Position numbers and translations under genes: made by a program | The notes under the pieces: model-generated | Seen by the model: only the letters and a program-made list of their open reading frames with translations | What the model was told of the DNA's origin: nothing | Databases searched by the model: none | Assembly: GCA_013696275.1 (NCBI GenBank) | Contig: JACCYW010000212.1 | Location: 1 to 5,143, forward strand | DNA: 5,143 nucleotides | From: Chloroflexota bacterium | GTDB taxonomy: Bacteria > Chloroflexota > Limnocylindria > Limnocylindrales > CSP1-4 | Direction of reading: 5' to 3' | Shown here: positions 4,299-5,143 of the stretch, piece by piece | Position numbering within the stretch: the first letter of the stretch is position 1 | Layout of the letters: each line of letters opens with the position of its first letter

Positions 4299-5143
4299 AT
4301 GGACCTGCTGCGCTTTTCGACCGCTGGCTCCGTGGATGACGGCAAGAGCACGCTCATCGGGCGTCTGCTGTTCGATTCGAAGGGCATCTTCGAGGATCAG
4401 CTCTCGGCTATCGAACAGACCAGCCGGCGTCGCGGCTACAGCCAGGTGGATCTGGCGCTGCTCACGGATGGTCTGCGGGCCGAGCGCGAGCAGGGCATCA
4501 CCATCGACGTCGCGTACCGCTACTTCGCCACGCCGCGCCGCAAGTTCATCATCGCCGACACGCCGGGACACGTTCAGTACACGCGCAACATGGTGACCGG
4601 CTCTTCCACCGCGGATCTGGCCGTCGTCCTGGTCGACGCTCGCAAGGGTGTCCTGGAACAATCCCGCCGCCACACCTTCATCGCGACCCTGCTGGGTATC
4701 CCGCACATCCTTGTGGCCGTCAACAAGATGGACCTGGCCGGCTATGAGGAGTCCGTGTTCGACGCCATCGTGGCCGAGTTCAAGGAATGGGCCGCTCGGC
4801 TGGATGTCCATGACCTGACCTTCATCCCCATCTCCGCCCTGCACGGCGACAACGTGGTGCAGCGCTCGATGGCCATGCCGTGGTGGCAGGGGCCGTCGCT
4901 CCTCTACCATCTGGAGAACGTCTATATCGGATCCGATCAGAATCTCATCGACGCCCGCTTCCCGGTCCAATGGATCATCCGACCGCAGACGGACGAGCAC
5001 CACGACTACCGTGGTTACGCTGGCCAGATAGCGACCGGCGTCTTCAAGAAGGGCGATGACGTGGTGGTGCTGCCATCGGGCAATCGGTCACGCATCAAGC
5101 GCATCGAGACGTTCGATGGGGAACTGGAGGTGGCCGGTCCGCC
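4299..5143 (+). CDS. cysN: Sulfate adenylyltransferase subunit 1 (GTPase, CysN), 3' end outside window
   Basis: This is the GTPase subunit that couples GTP hydrolysis to APS synthesis by CysD. The ATG at 4299 directly follows the cysD stop. The frame stays open to the window end, giving 281 complete codons of a protein usually near 430-475 aa (longer, over 600 aa, if fused to CysC). All GTP-binding motifs are present: P-loop GSVDDGKST (10-18), switch I GITIDVAYRYF (66-76), DTPGH (87-91), NKMD (142-145) and SAL (179-181). The segment MPWWQGPSLLYHLE followed by a beta-barrel domain II (FPVQWIIRPQ onward) is typical of CysN rather than EF-Tu. Whether an APS kinase (CysC) domain or gene follows cannot be seen. 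Confidence 0.97.
   Translation, partial: MDLLRFSTAGSVDDGKSTLIGRLLFDSKGIFEDQLSAIEQTSRRRGYSQVDLALLTDGLRAEREQGITIDVAYRYFATPRRKFIIADTPGHVQYTRNMVTGSSTADLAVVLVDARKGVLEQSRRHTFIATLLGIPHILVAVNKMDLAGYEESVFDAIVAEFKEWAARLDVHDLTFIPISALHGDNVVQRSMAMPWWQGPSLLYHLENVYIGSDQNLIDARFPVQWIIRPQTDEHHDYRGYAGQIATGVFKKGDDVVVLPSGNRSRIKRIETFDGELEVAGP

Noticed and set aside
3717..5003. Very long (428-residue) minus-strand open frame opposite cysD and cysN
   Set aside because: It is the stop-free antisense frame expected opposite G/C-biased genes. The plus strand carries complete CysD and CysN motif sets, and the antisense product resembles no family.

Overview
This is a chromosomal stretch of a high-GC bacterium with strongly G/C-biased third codon positions. 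An F420-type luciferase-like oxidoreductase, a nickel superoxide dismutase with its processing protease, and CysD/CysN point to Actinobacteriota or Chloroflexota. The sequence alone does not decide between them. No mobile element, CRISPR array, rRNA or tRNA was seen.

Layout, left to right. (1) Positions 1-546 (+) hold the C-terminal half of an LLM-class, probably F420-dependent, oxidoreductase. (2) A minus-strand cluster faces it: sodN (nickel superoxide dismutase), overlapping sodX (S26-family maturation protease), then a small unrecognised reading frame starting at 887 behind a good GGAGG site. That frame is coding-like as far as a TAG at 543-545, whose bases overlap the TAG of the oxidoreductase, but an in-frame TGA at 687-689 interrupts it. 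(3) Positions 1766-2275 are 510 bases without a convincing gene. They hold short direct and inverted repeats and presumably the sodN promoter. (4) tauE (minus; TauE/SafE-family membrane permease) is divergent from (5) cysD and cysN (plus), the two subunits of the GTP-driven ATP sulfurylase. cysN runs off the window.

Functional reading. sodN and sodX form an obvious pair: the protease exposes the N-terminal histidine of the nickel hook. The small third frame may be a further member of that operon, a decayed gene, or one damaged by sequence errors. tauE and cysDN share a 97-base divergent promoter region with a TATACT/TAGTAT element. This suggests a sulfur-oxyanion assimilation and transport locus in which TauE moves sulfite, sulfate or an organosulfonate product; the substrate is inferred from context.

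Most of the window is ordinary metabolism. The parts most worth a second look are the interrupted frame downstream of sodX, the sodX start with no in-frame ATG, and the apparently leaderless tauE opposite cysD.
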